IMG/VR virus record: IMGVR_UViG_3300021964_000087
Location: 1 to 55,237 of that record
DNA from: a virus
Length of the DNA: 55,237 nt
Reading direction: 5' to 3' (one strand)
In this document: in pieces, positions 42,701 through 51,450 of the stretch
Position numbering within the stretch: the stretch's first letter is position 1
How the letters are laid out: every line of letters begins with the position of its first letter
Position numbers and translations under genes: made by a program
Notes under the pieces: generated by a model
Seen by the model: the letters and a program-made list of their open reading frames with translations, nothing else
What the model was told of the DNA's origin: nothing
Databases searched by the model: none

Positions 42701-45372
42701 ACTGCACCAAAACTACCATAGGATGAGTTTCCGTTGGTTGCCCTGATAACTCCGCCGTCTTCAGCGAACATACCAATCTGTGCATAATAGGTAAACACTG
42801 ATACTAATTCTGCACGTCCGTTGTTCAATACCCACGCACCAATTCCGTCGCTACATACTTGCGTAAAATCGTTTGATACTATTGATTTGTTGCCGCCGGC
42901 ATGTAACGCTCCGTCAATTTTCTGTCCAATACAATTGTCACCAAATGTAGTTACGTTTTGTATATATGGAGATCTAGTAGTAATCCACGTTCTATCATCA
43001 TTAGGTCCCCAGCCTGGATCGAGAGATACAAATGATCCACCGGTTGGTCTTTGGTATAGTTCAAATACGTTAGGCGGGTTTAAGGTTCCTGTTAATCCTT
43101 TAGTTGTTAAATCTCTAATTCCTGTTGAATTTCTAACATAGAACATGTCGTCCGAGGAAGATCCTAAAACAGCATTTTTATAATATCTTGCTGCTTCGAT
43201 CATATGATAAGTTCCTGGATACAGTGTATCATTTATAACTGCGTCTACAAAATGTCTGCCAAACTTATCATAATAAAATTCGTCGACAACATACGACGGA
43301 TATGTTTGTTTAACAAATGCAATCATTTCTGCAATTATAAATTCTCTGTTTGCTGTAATAATCTTTTCAATATTTCCGTATGCGTTACTGGAGGTTTCTC
43401 TAGTATTTGTTCCGGATAATGTTGGCTCTGCTCCTGAGCTATCTAAGTAAAATGTAATATAATCAGTAGCCGTATCAACAGTATCTTGCACTTCAGTAAT
43501 AATATCTGTTGGAACAACATCGTCATATTGTTCATTTAGATTAAAGTCAAATACGGGTGGTGAAAAACTAACATTTTCTAAACCACTTACTGATATTATC
43601 TGACTTTGATCATTGCCTGGTGATTTTGTAAAGGATGTTAATTGTAGTATGCTTCCTAATATAGATTTAAGTCTACCCAGTGCTGTTTTTTGATAGGCAC
43701 TATCATTGGCTAATGAAGCAACTGCCGGTAATGGTTTAACTGTTGTTGATCTTAGTTCACTTCCTTGAATTGCTACTCCTGCTGGAACGATGATAGGTAA
43801 AATTTCATGATAGATTCCTGTTGCTACTTTGATCGTTGTTAGCTCATAATCAGTTGATTTTGCAACCTGTTCGCAGGCAAATCTTAAAGTTCTATATGGG
43901 CTGTCAGCACTAGTTCCTCTATCAGAATCAGTTTCGTCGTCTAGTGCAATTCTGTCGTCTGAACTAACATAAACTACTTTTTGTATAACTCCAAACTGTT
44001 TATATCCAACTCTTATTTCGTCAGTAACATGAACAACTTGGTTGGCTGTTCCTATAGGAACGTTGGTTGCACCAAATGTTGATCCGTCACCTGCTAGTTC
44101 TCTTGAAAGATCATATGTTAGTAAATCTCCCGGTGCACTAAGTCCGACATTATCTCCGGCTTGTAACACAAGATCCCAATAATAAAATCCGTTACCATTA
44201 TCTCCCGGATAGTTTGTATTGTCTGCTGGATGGGCTATATTACATCTGTAAACATTACCAAGAAATAATACCAAGTCACCAATTTCATAATTATTAACTG
44301 CTGACCAACTTGATGTCCAATTATCGCCTGCAACCACAATTTCCCAGTTAGATGAATCGAGATAGTCTAGTGTGCTTCCGTCATCTGAACTGATAGTAGT
44401 ATCTAGTAGAGCAACATATAAATATCCGCCTCTTCTTACTAAATCGCCTGTAAGGTAATCAGTATTTGTAGACCAATTTCCTCTTAATCTAACTGCCTTG
44501 GATATCAGTGACCAAGACGTGTCAGGAGATGGTTGACCGTATATTGATGTTGCTGGATTTATATCATTGTTATTGATCTTTGCAACATACACATATCCTC
44601 CATGTCTGACTACATCTCCTACTGCATAGTAAACACTAGAAGACCAATTGTCATAGAAGTTGAATCCTAGAAATTCGTTTTGGAATTTGTCATTATCAAT
44701 TGAAGTTTCAGCAGAGTGTCCTTCTGTGCATCTTAAAATGCTTCCGCCATACTTGACCAAATCGTTCTGTGTGTATCTAATACCGTCAGTCCAATCTCCT
44801 CGATATTGAATTCCTTCGTAGTATACTTCCCATAACTCAGCAGTGCTGTCGTTATTACCATCTTGATTTCCAAGTTCTAAACCTAGTGTTGTTGATAATG
44901 AAGTGTGTTCAGCAATACACTTGTAAACTATACCGTTATACTGGACTATATCTCCAATACCGTATCGTGTAAGTGGAGACCAATCGTTTGCCCATGCTAA
45001 TGCAGAAACATATTCAGCCCATTTATCTGCATTATCTAAAAATGTTGCATCTGAAGTATGACTTTCAATTGCTAGATAAATTACACCCTTGTATAATACT
45101 GTATCGCCTGGGGAATAAAGTTCTCCACTTGGAACCCATGCATGACGGAATTTTCTACCATCTGTCATCTTGATCCATGCTGGTGTGTATCCGCTATCGC
45201 CTGGATTTGCTAGATATTCTTGGTCATTTTGAAAAGCAGATGCTGTGTGTTTTCTAAAACATACCCAGGTAGACCCGCCAAAACTTACAACATCATCTTT
45301 TTGATATTCTTGGCTAGTTGTCCATGCACCTTTCCAGGTATATCTAAGTCTACTTATTTTATATTCTGCCAT
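39748..45372 (-). CDS. Giant modular tail fibre protein 2 (1874 aa)
   Basis: Same architecture as giant fibre 1 but shorter. Residues 1-410 hold six or seven CBM5/12-like repeats (KGAWTTSQEYQKDDVVSFGG is the first). Then LTYDLSRELAGDGST and a beta-helix start near 490 (SADSPYRTLRFACEQV), one divergent copy of the helical module (REFIIAEMIAFVKQTYPSY), a conserved beta-helix near 787 (SLDPGWGPNDDRTW), Asp-box-like repeats near 1207-1424 (SEDGDSW, SEDGKTW, STDGKNW), and a C-terminus with VRISGHDFLDVGSGNFTE. The copies share many identical stretches, so duplication is likely. Expected role: a trimeric fibre or arm contacting host glycans. Confidence 0.85.
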   Translation of the reverse strand: MAEYKISRLRYTWKGAWTTSQEYQKDDVVSFGGSTWVCFRKHTASAFQNDQEYLANPGDSGYTPAWIKMTDGRKFRHAWVPSGELYSPGDTVLYKGVIYLAIESHTSDATFLDNADKWAEYVSALAWANDWSPLTRYGIGDIVQYNGIVYKCIAEHTSLSTTLGLELGNQDGNNDSTAELWEVYYEGIQYRGDWTDGIRYTQNDLVKYGGSILRCTEGHSAETSIDNDKFQNEFLGFNFYDNWSSSVYYAVGDVVRHGGYVYVAKINNNDINPATSIYGQPSPDTSWSLISKAVRLRGNWSTNTDYLTGDLVRRGGYLYVALLDTTISSDDGSTLDYLDSSNWEIVVAGDNWTSSWSAVNNYEIGDLVLFLGNVYRCNIAHPADNTNYPGDNGNGFYYWDLVLQAGDNVGLSAPGDLLTYDLSRELAGDGSTFGATNVPIGTANQVVHVTDEIRVGYKQFGVIQKVVYVSSDDRIALDDETDSDRGTSADSPYRTLRFACEQVAKSTDYELTTIKVATGIYHEILPIIVPAGVAIQGSELRSTTVKPLPAVASLANDSAYQKTALGRLKSILGSILQLTSFTKSPGNDQSQIISVSGLENVSFSPPVFDFNLNEQYDDVVPTDIITEVQDTVDTATDYITFYLDSSGAEPTLSGTNTRETSSNAYGNIEKIITANREFIIAEMIAFVKQTYPSYVVDEFYYDKFGRHFVDAVINDTLYPGTYHMIEAARYYKNAVLGSSSDDMFYVRNSTGIRDLTTKGLTGTLNPPNVFELYQRPTGGSFVSLDPGWGPNDDRTWITTRSPYIQNVTTFGDNCIGQKIDGALHAGGNKSIVSNDFTQVCSDGIGAWVLNNGRAELVSVFTYYAQIGMFAEDGGVIRATNGNSSYGSFGAVADGNDPTETPAFAEVDTRTTQATIASAFAGEVNDEILILEYENAGENYSFANYTFVGSGVNAQVVQDEFRDNAVFEALLKNAPGDSGGTIGGLAYSLKGNNAQLGTTTTLTLASNDDSEESELLGLRVIITSGKGAGQYGYVTGFNPISKVLNVAKETDDTAGWDHVIPGTPIQTQLFTDNTYRFEPRVTFSHPGFTASDVNLGDSGKWVDIAYGETKETYLAVTGGAGTGVTLGIIPITAEFTVDKVGRKYEVTVTNPGAGYEVGQTVTISGDDVGGVDGEHDVVITITATSDDSTNSILGFTHIGTAQSGRFVAIETDGDTFSYSEDGDSWTTGTLPVSADWSSIAAGDNKFVAIRKGSTGAAYSEDGKTWSTRSLPSSSQWNAVTFGRLNNGASGLFVAIAGDGDAGAFSTDGKNWTATTLPDIGDSSFNEWVDIAYGKNKFVAIANSGNFAAVGTYSSVTGTMTWQTFVMDVIADSTIKDWQSVTYGNNRFVAVSGTGEIAYSFDGEDWLPATMPTQDGSTAHFWKKIRYGQGVFFAVGDSGTNRAIGGDIPPAVDSNFSATSEDGVHWTTRTLTQNAKWESVAFGNPDITLGDSTTQSNSTGMWVAVAYGLDHGSKVLTGAQAQGRAIVEAGSIDKVRLWNVGSGYSSPPTVSFTDPANTADAYVEVRTGDAVLAQPSWINRGVGYRTSTTQVTLLGDGFADVIPSDQFVSVSGLALLPGPGTQFRFRGDTSTFYTVITTALESTDADGTITGRFRVSPELTVDDFLEHTSQVEIRERYSQVRISGHDFLDVGSGNFTETNYPTIYTSGENYASAPENEVLELDGGRVFYTSTDQSGNFRTGELFQVEQATGIVTISADFFDLKGLTELALGGVRLGGSGTVVREFSTDPAFTADSNNIVPTQRAIKAYLQNRLNVGGSDLLTASFIAGTVKVGPNLIGNVAGIEVQIPKLADFSGAGAEISGSMMAQTMFFRSFDPE

Positions 45373-45377
45373 CTGTT

Positions 45378-45746
45378 TTATCCGTTACTTGAGGTTCCTG
45401 TTGGATATTCATAGTTCTGATTTATTCTTTGAACTAACATACCTTCGCTATCTACATAATATAGAATACTTCTATTATCCCATCTATATTGTGTGTAATA
45501 CATATTGTCATATTCTTTTTCGTGATCTGCTTTAACTCCGTCAAAGTAATCAATTCCTGGTTCAAAATCTTCAAAAGTTTCTGCTGGTGGTCCGGGCAAG
45601 TTTAGATCAACACTATCCTTGTCAACAATATTATCAACTCTTCTTAAATAAATTTCGCCATCATCATTGCGTCTAATCATGTATAGATAACGAGGACTAT
45701 CTCCTAGTGCATTTTCAGGGGTTTGTCCAAAATAGTATGTTGACAT
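45378..45746 (-). CDS. Hypothetical virion-cluster protein (122 aa)
   Basis: Begins MSTYYFGQTPENALGDSPRY with many Tyr and acidic residues; the central run FEDFEPGIDYFDGVKADHEK looks like a small alpha/beta domain. I recall such a protein just upstream of the giant fibre in marine T4-like phages, without a known role. The ATG overlaps the previous stop (TAATG), so it is coupled to the 110-aa gene. Perhaps a fibre attachment protein. Confidence 0.6.
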   Translation of the reverse strand: MSTYYFGQTPENALGDSPRYLYMIRRNDDGEIYLRRVDNIVDKDSVDLNLPGPPAETFEDFEPGIDYFDGVKADHEKEYDNMYYTQYRWDNRSILYYVDSEGMLVQRINQNYEYPTGTSSNG

Positions 45747-46078
45747 TATGATATCTCCACATAACTTACTGTAACATCAATGCTGTCATCAGTATCTGTT
45801 TCTAGTCTTAACCCTGCCGTTGCAGGCAATATTAATCTTTCACCGTTGGTAATAACTTTAGCACTAGACCCTGGTGGTATTGGAACTTGCCTTGCATAAT
45901 TACCTTGTGTTGAATTTTCATCTACTACATACAAATTACAAACTACCATGTCATAATCTGAAGTATTTGATAGATTGCATCCTACCACTGTTGCTCTAAC
46001 GCCCGCTCCAATTTGTAGAATATCTACCGGAGTTATTCCTACTCCTGTTACTACATCCTGTTTAAATACCGTTGGCAT
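45746..46078 (-). CDS. Small beta-sandwich virion protein (110 aa)
   Basis: All-beta protein with VVGCNLSNTSDYDMVVCNLY and an IPPGSSAKVITNGERLILP hairpin, matching the plan of the 122-aa protein at 49622 (IPAGETIFFSDEKIILDGGD). Such proteins may cap or link fibres. GGATAAAG precedes the ATG; the stop overlaps the next ATG. Confidence 0.6.
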   Translation of the reverse strand: MPTVFKQDVVTGVGITPVDILQIGAGVRATVVGCNLSNTSDYDMVVCNLYVVDENSTQGNYARQVPIPPGSSAKVITNGERLILPATAGLRLETDTDDSIDVTVSYVEIS

Positions 46079-46084
46079 ATTTCT

Positions 46085-47152
46085 TTATCCTAACATTAAT
46101 GCAAATGACGCACCAATGTCATTCGCTACAATTTCTGATACCGCACCAGAGGAACCTGCTGGAGAAGCCCATGCAGCACCGTCCCATACTTCAATGGCTT
46201 TTGAAGTTGTGTTATATCTTGTCATTCCAACCACTGCATACGCACTTGGTCTTTCTGCGTCTGTTCCTCTCGGAGGAACAAAACCGTTTGTCGTATCAAT
46301 TTTAAAATAACCGTTTCCTGTTTGTGTAATTTGTGTAATTGCGCCGCTCGAAACATTTTCAATTACATTATCAGTTATTTTAAAATTACCTAATCTTACA
46401 CCGCCGGTTCCATTACCGTTGATGTATAAATCTAAACCTGTTGTTGTTGTAATTTCGTTATCACGAAACATCAAATTACCAACATCTAGTGTATCCAATG
46501 TTAAACTGTCTGCAACCACATTGTTAATAAACAATTCCTTCCATCTAAATGTTGGACTTCCTAAACTATAAGTGTTATCAGTTTCAGGAATAAGATCACT
46601 CTTGATAGCAGCATTAATTTGTATTGTATCAGTTAGTGCATCACCAATCGTAATATTGCCGCCAATAGTTACATCTCCATCTGCATCAATATTTCCAGAA
46701 ACATATAAGTTTCCATCAATGTTAGTGGAGGCAAAAACTTCTAGTGTTCCTGTTCCGTTAGGGCGTAGCTCTAGTGTTGCATTTGAATTAGTTGTTGATA
46801 TAGTGTTACCTTCAATTTCAAGATCGTCAACTTGTAATCTTGAATGATAGATAACTGGATCTGCGCCTGACGGCACAAATGAAATAGTGTCTAAATCACT
46901 TGAAATTGTATTGCCGGTAATGTGTAAGTTACCAACATCTACTTGGTTGTCTACTGTTAGTGTTGTAGTTCTTGTGGATCCGGTTACGTGTAGGTCAGTT
47001 GTAGGCGCTGAGTTATTGACACCAATGCGAGCATTGTTTACATCAATATACAAAATATCAGGGTCACTTGCTCCATTTCTAAAGGTTAAATCCACACCAT
47101 CACGTATGAGATTTGCCTTTAAGAGCGGACCACTTATACGACCAATCGCCAT
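46085..47152 (-). CDS. Trimeric-fibre-like protein, paralogue A (355 aa)
   Basis: Starts GRISGPLLKANLIRDGVDL, then LYIDVNNARIGVNNSAPT, LELRPNGTGTLEVFASTNI, repeated NGTG-type strands, and FVPPRGTDAERPSAYAVVG; it ends GASFALMLG. The same landmarks occur in the following 551-aa protein. Repeats of GNxxIxGN and DNxxS point to a parallel beta structure, as in trimeric phage fibres. A TAAATA core and a structured 115-base leader precede it. Likely a fibre or fibre-tip subunit. Confidence 0.75.
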   Translation of the reverse strand: MAIGRISGPLLKANLIRDGVDLTFRNGASDPDILYIDVNNARIGVNNSAPTTDLHVTGSTRTTTLTVDNQVDVGNLHITGNTISSDLDTISFVPSGADPVIYHSRLQVDDLEIEGNTISTTNSNATLELRPNGTGTLEVFASTNIDGNLYVSGNIDADGDVTIGGNITIGDALTDTIQINAAIKSDLIPETDNTYSLGSPTFRWKELFINNVVADSLTLDTLDVGNLMFRDNEITTTTGLDLYINGNGTGGVRLGNFKITDNVIENVSSGAITQITQTGNGYFKIDTTNGFVPPRGTDAERPSAYAVVGMTRYNTTSKAIEVWDGAAWASPAGSSGAVSEIVANDIGASFALMLG

Positions 47153-47213
47153 TTGCTCTCCTTATACACGGGGATCCTGTCCCTCCAACTACCTTACATT
47201 GCGAGTTGACCAC

Positions 47214-47254
47214 AGTAAAAGATTAACGTTGGTCTACGTTAACAATAGTATTTA
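47214..47254 (-). other. Late promoter and leader inverted repeat
   Basis: In the leader of the 355-aa gene, TTAACGT and ACGTTAA pair across AGACCA (47224-47243) just downstream of TAAATA (47249-47254). The element CGTAGACC is also found in the leader at 51459. This may be a stable mRNA 5' structure or a binding site; unproven. Confidence 0.45.
47249..47254 (-). promoter_or_regulatory. Late promoter core, fibre paralogue A operon
   Basis: GGCTAAATACTATTG on the minus strand, about 100 bases upstream of the ATG at 47152, giving a long leader that carries inverted repeats. Confidence 0.6.
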
Positions 47255-47268
47255 GCCAAAAGGAAAGA

Positions 47269-48924
47269 TTAGCCAAGCATTAGGCTGTATATGTCTCCTA
47301 GATCTTCCATAAGAGCAACATTAACTTCTGCGCCGCCACCTGTTGATAGTTCATAACCATCATTAATTTGAGCGCCTACTGTAATGGTTACATCATTTGC
47401 AGGACTAGATCCTCCTGTAAATTCTGTTCCTAGTATTAGAATAGTATCTCCTGTGTTATATCCTTGACCTTGATCTGTGATTGTAACACTGTTTATTGCT
47501 CCTGATGCAATATTAATGGAAAACTCTGCGTTGGTTCCGTTGCCACTAGTGGTGCCGGTAAGCTCTGATTTAGTTTGATTAGTTAATCCTGATACATTTC
47601 CTACTGCTGTTACGATGTTAATTCTTCCTGCGAATGATTCAAGATAGTTTTGGTCAGTATTCCATCTAGTGTCACCTAATTCAGAAGTAGAAGGTCTTTC
47701 TGCATCAGTTCCTGATGGAATAACGAAAGCATTATTTCCCATGAATCTAAGATATCCAATTCCTGTTGAAGTAAAAGTTAATGGAGTCTCTGGAGTGAAT
47801 CTAGGGCCACCACCTATATCCGTTAAATTTTCAATCACATCAACTGTTCCTGTTATAGCAATAGTTCCGGTTGGTGAGGGATTCGATCCTGCACTGTCAT
47901 AATTTACATTAACAGTATAAGTTCCTGAACTATCGCTTCCTGTTGAAGTGCCTGTAATAATAGTTCCTGCTCGTATTCCAATTCCACTTAATAGTGTTCC
48001 AGGAATAAATGATCCTGTTATAGTTCCTCCTACTGTAAGTGTAGTTCCTGATATGCTTGCGGAAGAACTAGATGCTGATATCTCCTGCCAGCGTGTGCTT
48101 TCAATGTAATATATTCCAGTATCAGGAGATAGAACAACAGGATCGTTTGATTGCATTGCAAAAATTTCATTTGTTCTACCATTAAGATGCAGTTGGTCAC
48201 TTATAAAAACTTCTTGTGGATTTATTCTATCAGCATTTACTAAATTATCAGTAACATAAACATTGTCCCATCTTCTTGGACTAGAGTCTAATTGATCTCT
48301 ACCTAAATCCCATAGGTTGTCATCTCCTGGAATAATTGATTGAGAAAAGTCCGGAACAAATTCTACGGTATCTCCTTGGCCTGTATCTGGATCGTATAGT
48401 TCGTCACCTACAGTAAGATTTCCTAGTTTTGTTAAATTTCCGTCAAGTGTTATGTTACCAGTTATATTAAGGTTACCATAAATGTTTGTAGATGAAGATA
48501 CTTCAACGGTTCCTGTTCCATTTGGTTTTAACTCTATTGATTGATTTGAAGTTAGGCCACTAATTGTGTTATCGTTAAATTCTAAATCATCAGAATGCAT
48601 TCTTTGTAATTCAATGTAACTTCCAGCAGTTTGTGGCATTATGTTTATAGGGCCAACAACTGTTGTAAAATAACTATCGGATCTTGGAATAATATTATCT
48701 ATTTTTGCAGTATCATCAACTATCATATTAGTTGTTCGAGTATCACTATTAATATCTAGATCAAACGAAGGAGTATCATCCTTGATACCTATTCGTCCGT
48801 TATTAACATCGATGAATAAGACTGGAGTTGAATCAAACGTTGTGTTTGAAAATTTTAAATCTATATTATTTCTTACTAGGTTTTGTTCTAGTAGCGGTCC
48901 GCCAATTCGCCCCAATTGCGCCAT
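47269..48924 (-). CDS. Trimeric-fibre-like protein, paralogue B (551 aa)
   Basis: Starts GRIGGPLLEQNLVRNNIDLK, shares LFIDVNNGRIGIKDDTP, SIELKPNGTGTVEVSSSTNI and IPSGTDAERPST with the protein at 46085, and ends DIYSLMLG. It is longer, owing to inserted beta repeats (FIPGTLLSGIGIRAGTII) and a GQGYNTGDTILILGT module near residue 490 that also occurs in both giant fibres. AGGGGGT precedes the ATG. Likely a fibre subunit; the two paralogues probably arose by tandem duplication. Confidence 0.75.
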   Translation of the reverse strand: MAQLGRIGGPLLEQNLVRNNIDLKFSNTTFDSTPVLFIDVNNGRIGIKDDTPSFDLDINSDTRTTNMIVDDTAKIDNIIPRSDSYFTTVVGPINIMPQTAGSYIELQRMHSDDLEFNDNTISGLTSNQSIELKPNGTGTVEVSSSTNIYGNLNITGNITLDGNLTKLGNLTVGDELYDPDTGQGDTVEFVPDFSQSIIPGDDNLWDLGRDQLDSSPRRWDNVYVTDNLVNADRINPQEVFISDQLHLNGRTNEIFAMQSNDPVVLSPDTGIYYIESTRWQEISASSSSASISGTTLTVGGTITGSFIPGTLLSGIGIRAGTIITGTSTGSDSSGTYTVNVNYDSAGSNPSPTGTIAITGTVDVIENLTDIGGGPRFTPETPLTFTSTGIGYLRFMGNNAFVIPSGTDAERPSTSELGDTRWNTDQNYLESFAGRINIVTAVGNVSGLTNQTKSELTGTTSGNGTNAEFSINIASGAINSVTITDQGQGYNTGDTILILGTEFTGGSSPANDVTITVGAQINDGYELSTGGGAEVNVALMEDLGDIYSLMLG

Positions 48925-48934
48925 GTGTTACCCC

Positions 48935-49612
48935 CTAGTTTGCAAATCCAAAGAATACCGTTACATATTTTGCTACTGGAACTGCTGACGCAAATGTTAG
49001 ATACCAGCCTGTTGGTCTGGCAAGACCTGTTACATCGGGAGTTCCTATACTGGCAGCCGTAAACGTAGTTCCAGGATTATTGTCTGCTGCACCGTGTTCG
49101 CCAACAAAATCAGTTGAGCCAGTTGCAGTTATAATATACTCTACACCTATTGTAAAGTTACCGCTGTCAATTTCTCCTCCACCCGTTCCTGTGCTGGTAG
49201 GATTTTGATTAAGGGTAAAATTAGTTGTTGGAATTTGCATTACGTTTTCAACCAACACTATAACATTATTAGCACTAGCCGGAACGTTTGATAGCGGGCC
49301 AAAAACAGTATCTGATAAATTACCAGGTCCGAATGTTTCGATTGAAATTGCTGTTGCACCCGGAGCTCTCACTGTTTCCCAGTTGCCTCCGACATATGCT
49401 TCGATCTCATTTAAGTCTGTGTTGTATCTAATGGTGCCGTTTGCATCAGTAGGCTGTCTAACACCAGTAAGTTGAGGACGCTGTGCTGTTGTTCCTTTTG
49501 GTAACAACACTCCACCATTAAAATCCATGACTGCTCTACCATAGGTGTTTACTCTAATGGTATTGTCACTAGGACTATAACGAGATGTATATTGTGATTT
49601 TAAAAACTTCAT
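48935..49612 (-). CDS. Fibre-like virion protein (225 aa)
   Basis: N-terminal 35 residues end in AVMDFNGGVLLPKGTTAQRP, then GTIRYNTDLNEIEAYVGGNW, a phage fibre motif. A middle domain has NNVIVLVENVMQIPTTNFTL, and a module with FTIGVEYIITATGSTDF and GTTFTAASIG, which is like the FVTGRSYEITDSG...GTFFTATG module in giant fibre 1. No enzyme signature. AGGAAA precedes the ATG. Likely a small fibre or decoration subunit. Confidence 0.7.
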   Translation of the reverse strand: MKFLKSQYTSRYSPSDNTIRVNTYGRAVMDFNGGVLLPKGTTAQRPQLTGVRQPTDANGTIRYNTDLNEIEAYVGGNWETVRAPGATAISIETFGPGNLSDTVFGPLSNVPASANNVIVLVENVMQIPTTNFTLNQNPTSTGTGGGEIDSGNFTIGVEYIITATGSTDFVGEHGAADNNPGTTFTAASIGTPDVTGLARPTGWYLTFASAVPVAKYVTVFFGFAN

Positions 49613-49621
49613 CTATTTTTC

Positions 49622-49990
49622 CTATACAGGCAGTGAACTAACTGTCACAGTAACCAAATTAGCATCATCGGCCTTAATGTGTATTTCATCTCCGCCATCT
49701 AAAATAATTTTTTCATCGCTAAAGAAAATTGTTTCTCCTGCGGGTATTGCTAAATTTGCAACGATCTGATTTCCAACTACTGGAGTGTTACCACTTTTTA
49801 CTAGGTAGATATCAACTTCAGTTTTGTTAACAGTTTCGTCTGTGATAGTTACAGCGCCAGTATTACAAAGTATAATGTTAGTTACTGCTCTGTCCTGTGC
49901 TGTAACGCCGCCGCCAACTGCTGCACCTGTTGTCGAAGCAGTGAAAACTTTTGTTATACTTGTAGTCGTTAATTGTTGGCTTGTAATCAT
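49622..49990 (-). CDS. Small beta-sandwich virion protein (122 aa)
   Basis: All-beta protein with AVTNIILCNTGAVTITDETV, VDIYLVKSGNTPV and LAIPAGETIFFSDEKIILDG, the same plan as the proteins at 45746 and 31614. AAGGGA precedes the ATG. Likely a virion attachment or collar subunit. Confidence 0.6.
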   Translation of the reverse strand: MITSQQLTTTSITKVFTASTTGAAVGGGVTAQDRAVTNIILCNTGAVTITDETVNKTEVDIYLVKSGNTPVVGNQIVANLAIPAGETIFFSDEKIILDGGDEIHIKADDANLVTVTVSSLPV

Positions 49991-49999
49991 TGTTTTCCC

Positions 50000-50983
50000 T
50001 TAAAATATCATGCTAAACAGCAATGCTTTATTTTTACTTATCAATTCATCTGTGGTATTATTTGAATTTCTGTAGAATAATCCGGTATCACCAATGCTTG
50101 GTTCCTTGGCATACTGTATTGTTGACCCTGATACAAATGCTGGATCTACAGCAATTTGTTCTAGTTGCAGTCCGTAATTTGTTCTAACCTTACCAGTTCC
50201 GTTGGTTTGTAAGTAAATATTATCGTTTGTATTGTTAACAGAAATAGTAGGATTGTTTGATTCGTTTTGGTTAAATTCTAATCCCTGTATTATTGCTCTG
50301 TTTGCATAAAATTGCGTGTTAAGTGTATTGTCAATTAATACGCTTACTGCACTTTCGCCAAACGTGCTGTAGCCAGTATTATCAATTAGATACTGTAGCG
50401 ACCCCGACACTTCCTTGTCACTAACAATAACTCTTGTGTTATCGTCAATAATTTGGAATGTAGGATTATCTCTAATTGAATCATCTACGTATTTTTTGTT
50501 TGGAATATCGTCATCATCAGTAACTTGATTTTCATAATCGTTAGTTCCTGCTACTGTAATAACACCATCACCGTATCCAATTAAAACTAAATCAGGATCA
50601 CCGCTATCAGTTGTGATCTTTTTGAGTCTTAAAGTTGAATTATTATAATTAAATGTGCTTGCCGGTGAACCGGTTGCTAGATTGAACGAATCATCATTTT
50701 CATCCCAGAAGAACGAAGCGGGATCCAGGCTTCCTCTATCAATCTGTAAACCAGAATATCTTAGAGAAACACCTGCACCCGTTTCGCCATAGTTTAGTTC
50801 AATAATATTGTCTCGAACATTTAAGTTCTCTGCTTCTACTGTAAGAGTGTCACCTTCAACAATAAGGTCAGCGGTAACAATTACTTGTCCTCCAGCGGTT
50901 GGAGGGCCAACATCAAGTTTAATGATACCTCCCTCTCGGGTCTTTATATTATAATCGCCGTTGGTTTGTAGAAACTCAGACAT
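50000..50983 (-). CDS. Fibre-like virion protein (327 aa)
   Basis: Beta-rich fibre-type protein. N-terminus MSEFLQTNGDYNIKTREGGI, then repeated short strands with GDTLTVEAENLNVRDNIIEL; VTDDDDIPNKKYVDD, a motif I recognise from phage side-tail fibres; and a YLQTNGTGKVRTNYGLQLEQ strand related to the NGTG repeats of the neighbouring fibres. It ends LFSMIF. AGGA precedes the ATG. A structural role is likely; the fibre type is not determined. Confidence 0.7.
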   Translation of the reverse strand: MSEFLQTNGDYNIKTREGGIIKLDVGPPTAGGQVIVTADLIVEGDTLTVEAENLNVRDNIIELNYGETGAGVSLRYSGLQIDRGSLDPASFFWDENDDSFNLATGSPASTFNYNNSTLRLKKITTDSGDPDLVLIGYGDGVITVAGTNDYENQVTDDDDIPNKKYVDDSIRDNPTFQIIDDNTRVIVSDKEVSGSLQYLIDNTGYSTFGESAVSVLIDNTLNTQFYANRAIIQGLEFNQNESNNPTISVNNTNDNIYLQTNGTGKVRTNYGLQLEQIAVDPAFVSGSTIQYAKEPSIGDTGLFYRNSNNTTDELISKNKALLFSMIF

Positions 50984-50999
50984 TATCTATTCCTATAGT

Positions 51000-51431
51000 T
51001 TACTTCTGAACATCAATGTTAGCAAGTGTGAATCCATCACCTAGGATTGCATCATCACCAGTTGCTGTTAATTGATATGGTAAGTGAATCATTCCTGTTG
51101 GATCGTTATCAGGCTGACAACTTACTGTTCTATTGTGTAACTTGGTTACATAGTATGTTGCTGAGTCATCTAAGTTTGTATCAGCATCATCATCTACCGT
51201 TACGCGAATGTTAAACTCACCTGCTGCCGGTGTTGCTTTTCCTACTAGTTTTAGTTTTTCAGAACTTGAATTGTTCTTAACTAAAAATTGTAGCGATCCT
51301 CTCTGACGATCAATGTATAAAGGATCAGCAATATCACCTGAAATAACGCCGCCTGTTGAAAATCTAGCAGCGGATACTTCGATCTTTGCAGATCCTAGTC
51401 CTATTTTTCTTTTTTGAATTGGTCTTCCCAT
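51000..51431 (-). CDS. Conserved virion-region protein (143 aa)
   Basis: Starts MGRPIQKRKIGLGSAKI with a Lys/Arg-rich patch, then beta strands (SLQFLVKNNSSSEKLKLVGK, EFNIRVTVDDDADTNLDDSA, TYYVTKLHNRTVSCQ). I recall a similar MGRPI-type protein near gp23 in marine T4-like phages, with no function. AAGGAG precedes the ATG behind a structured leader. It may be a decoration or fibre-foot protein. Confidence 0.6.
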   Translation of the reverse strand: MGRPIQKRKIGLGSAKIEVSAARFSTGGVISGDIADPLYIDRQRGSLQFLVKNNSSSEKLKLVGKATPAAGEFNIRVTVDDDADTNLDDSATYYVTKLHNRTVSCQPDNDPTGMIHLPYQLTATGDDAILGDGFTLANIDVQK

Positions 51432-51450
51432 TTTGTTTCTCCTTAAGTTG

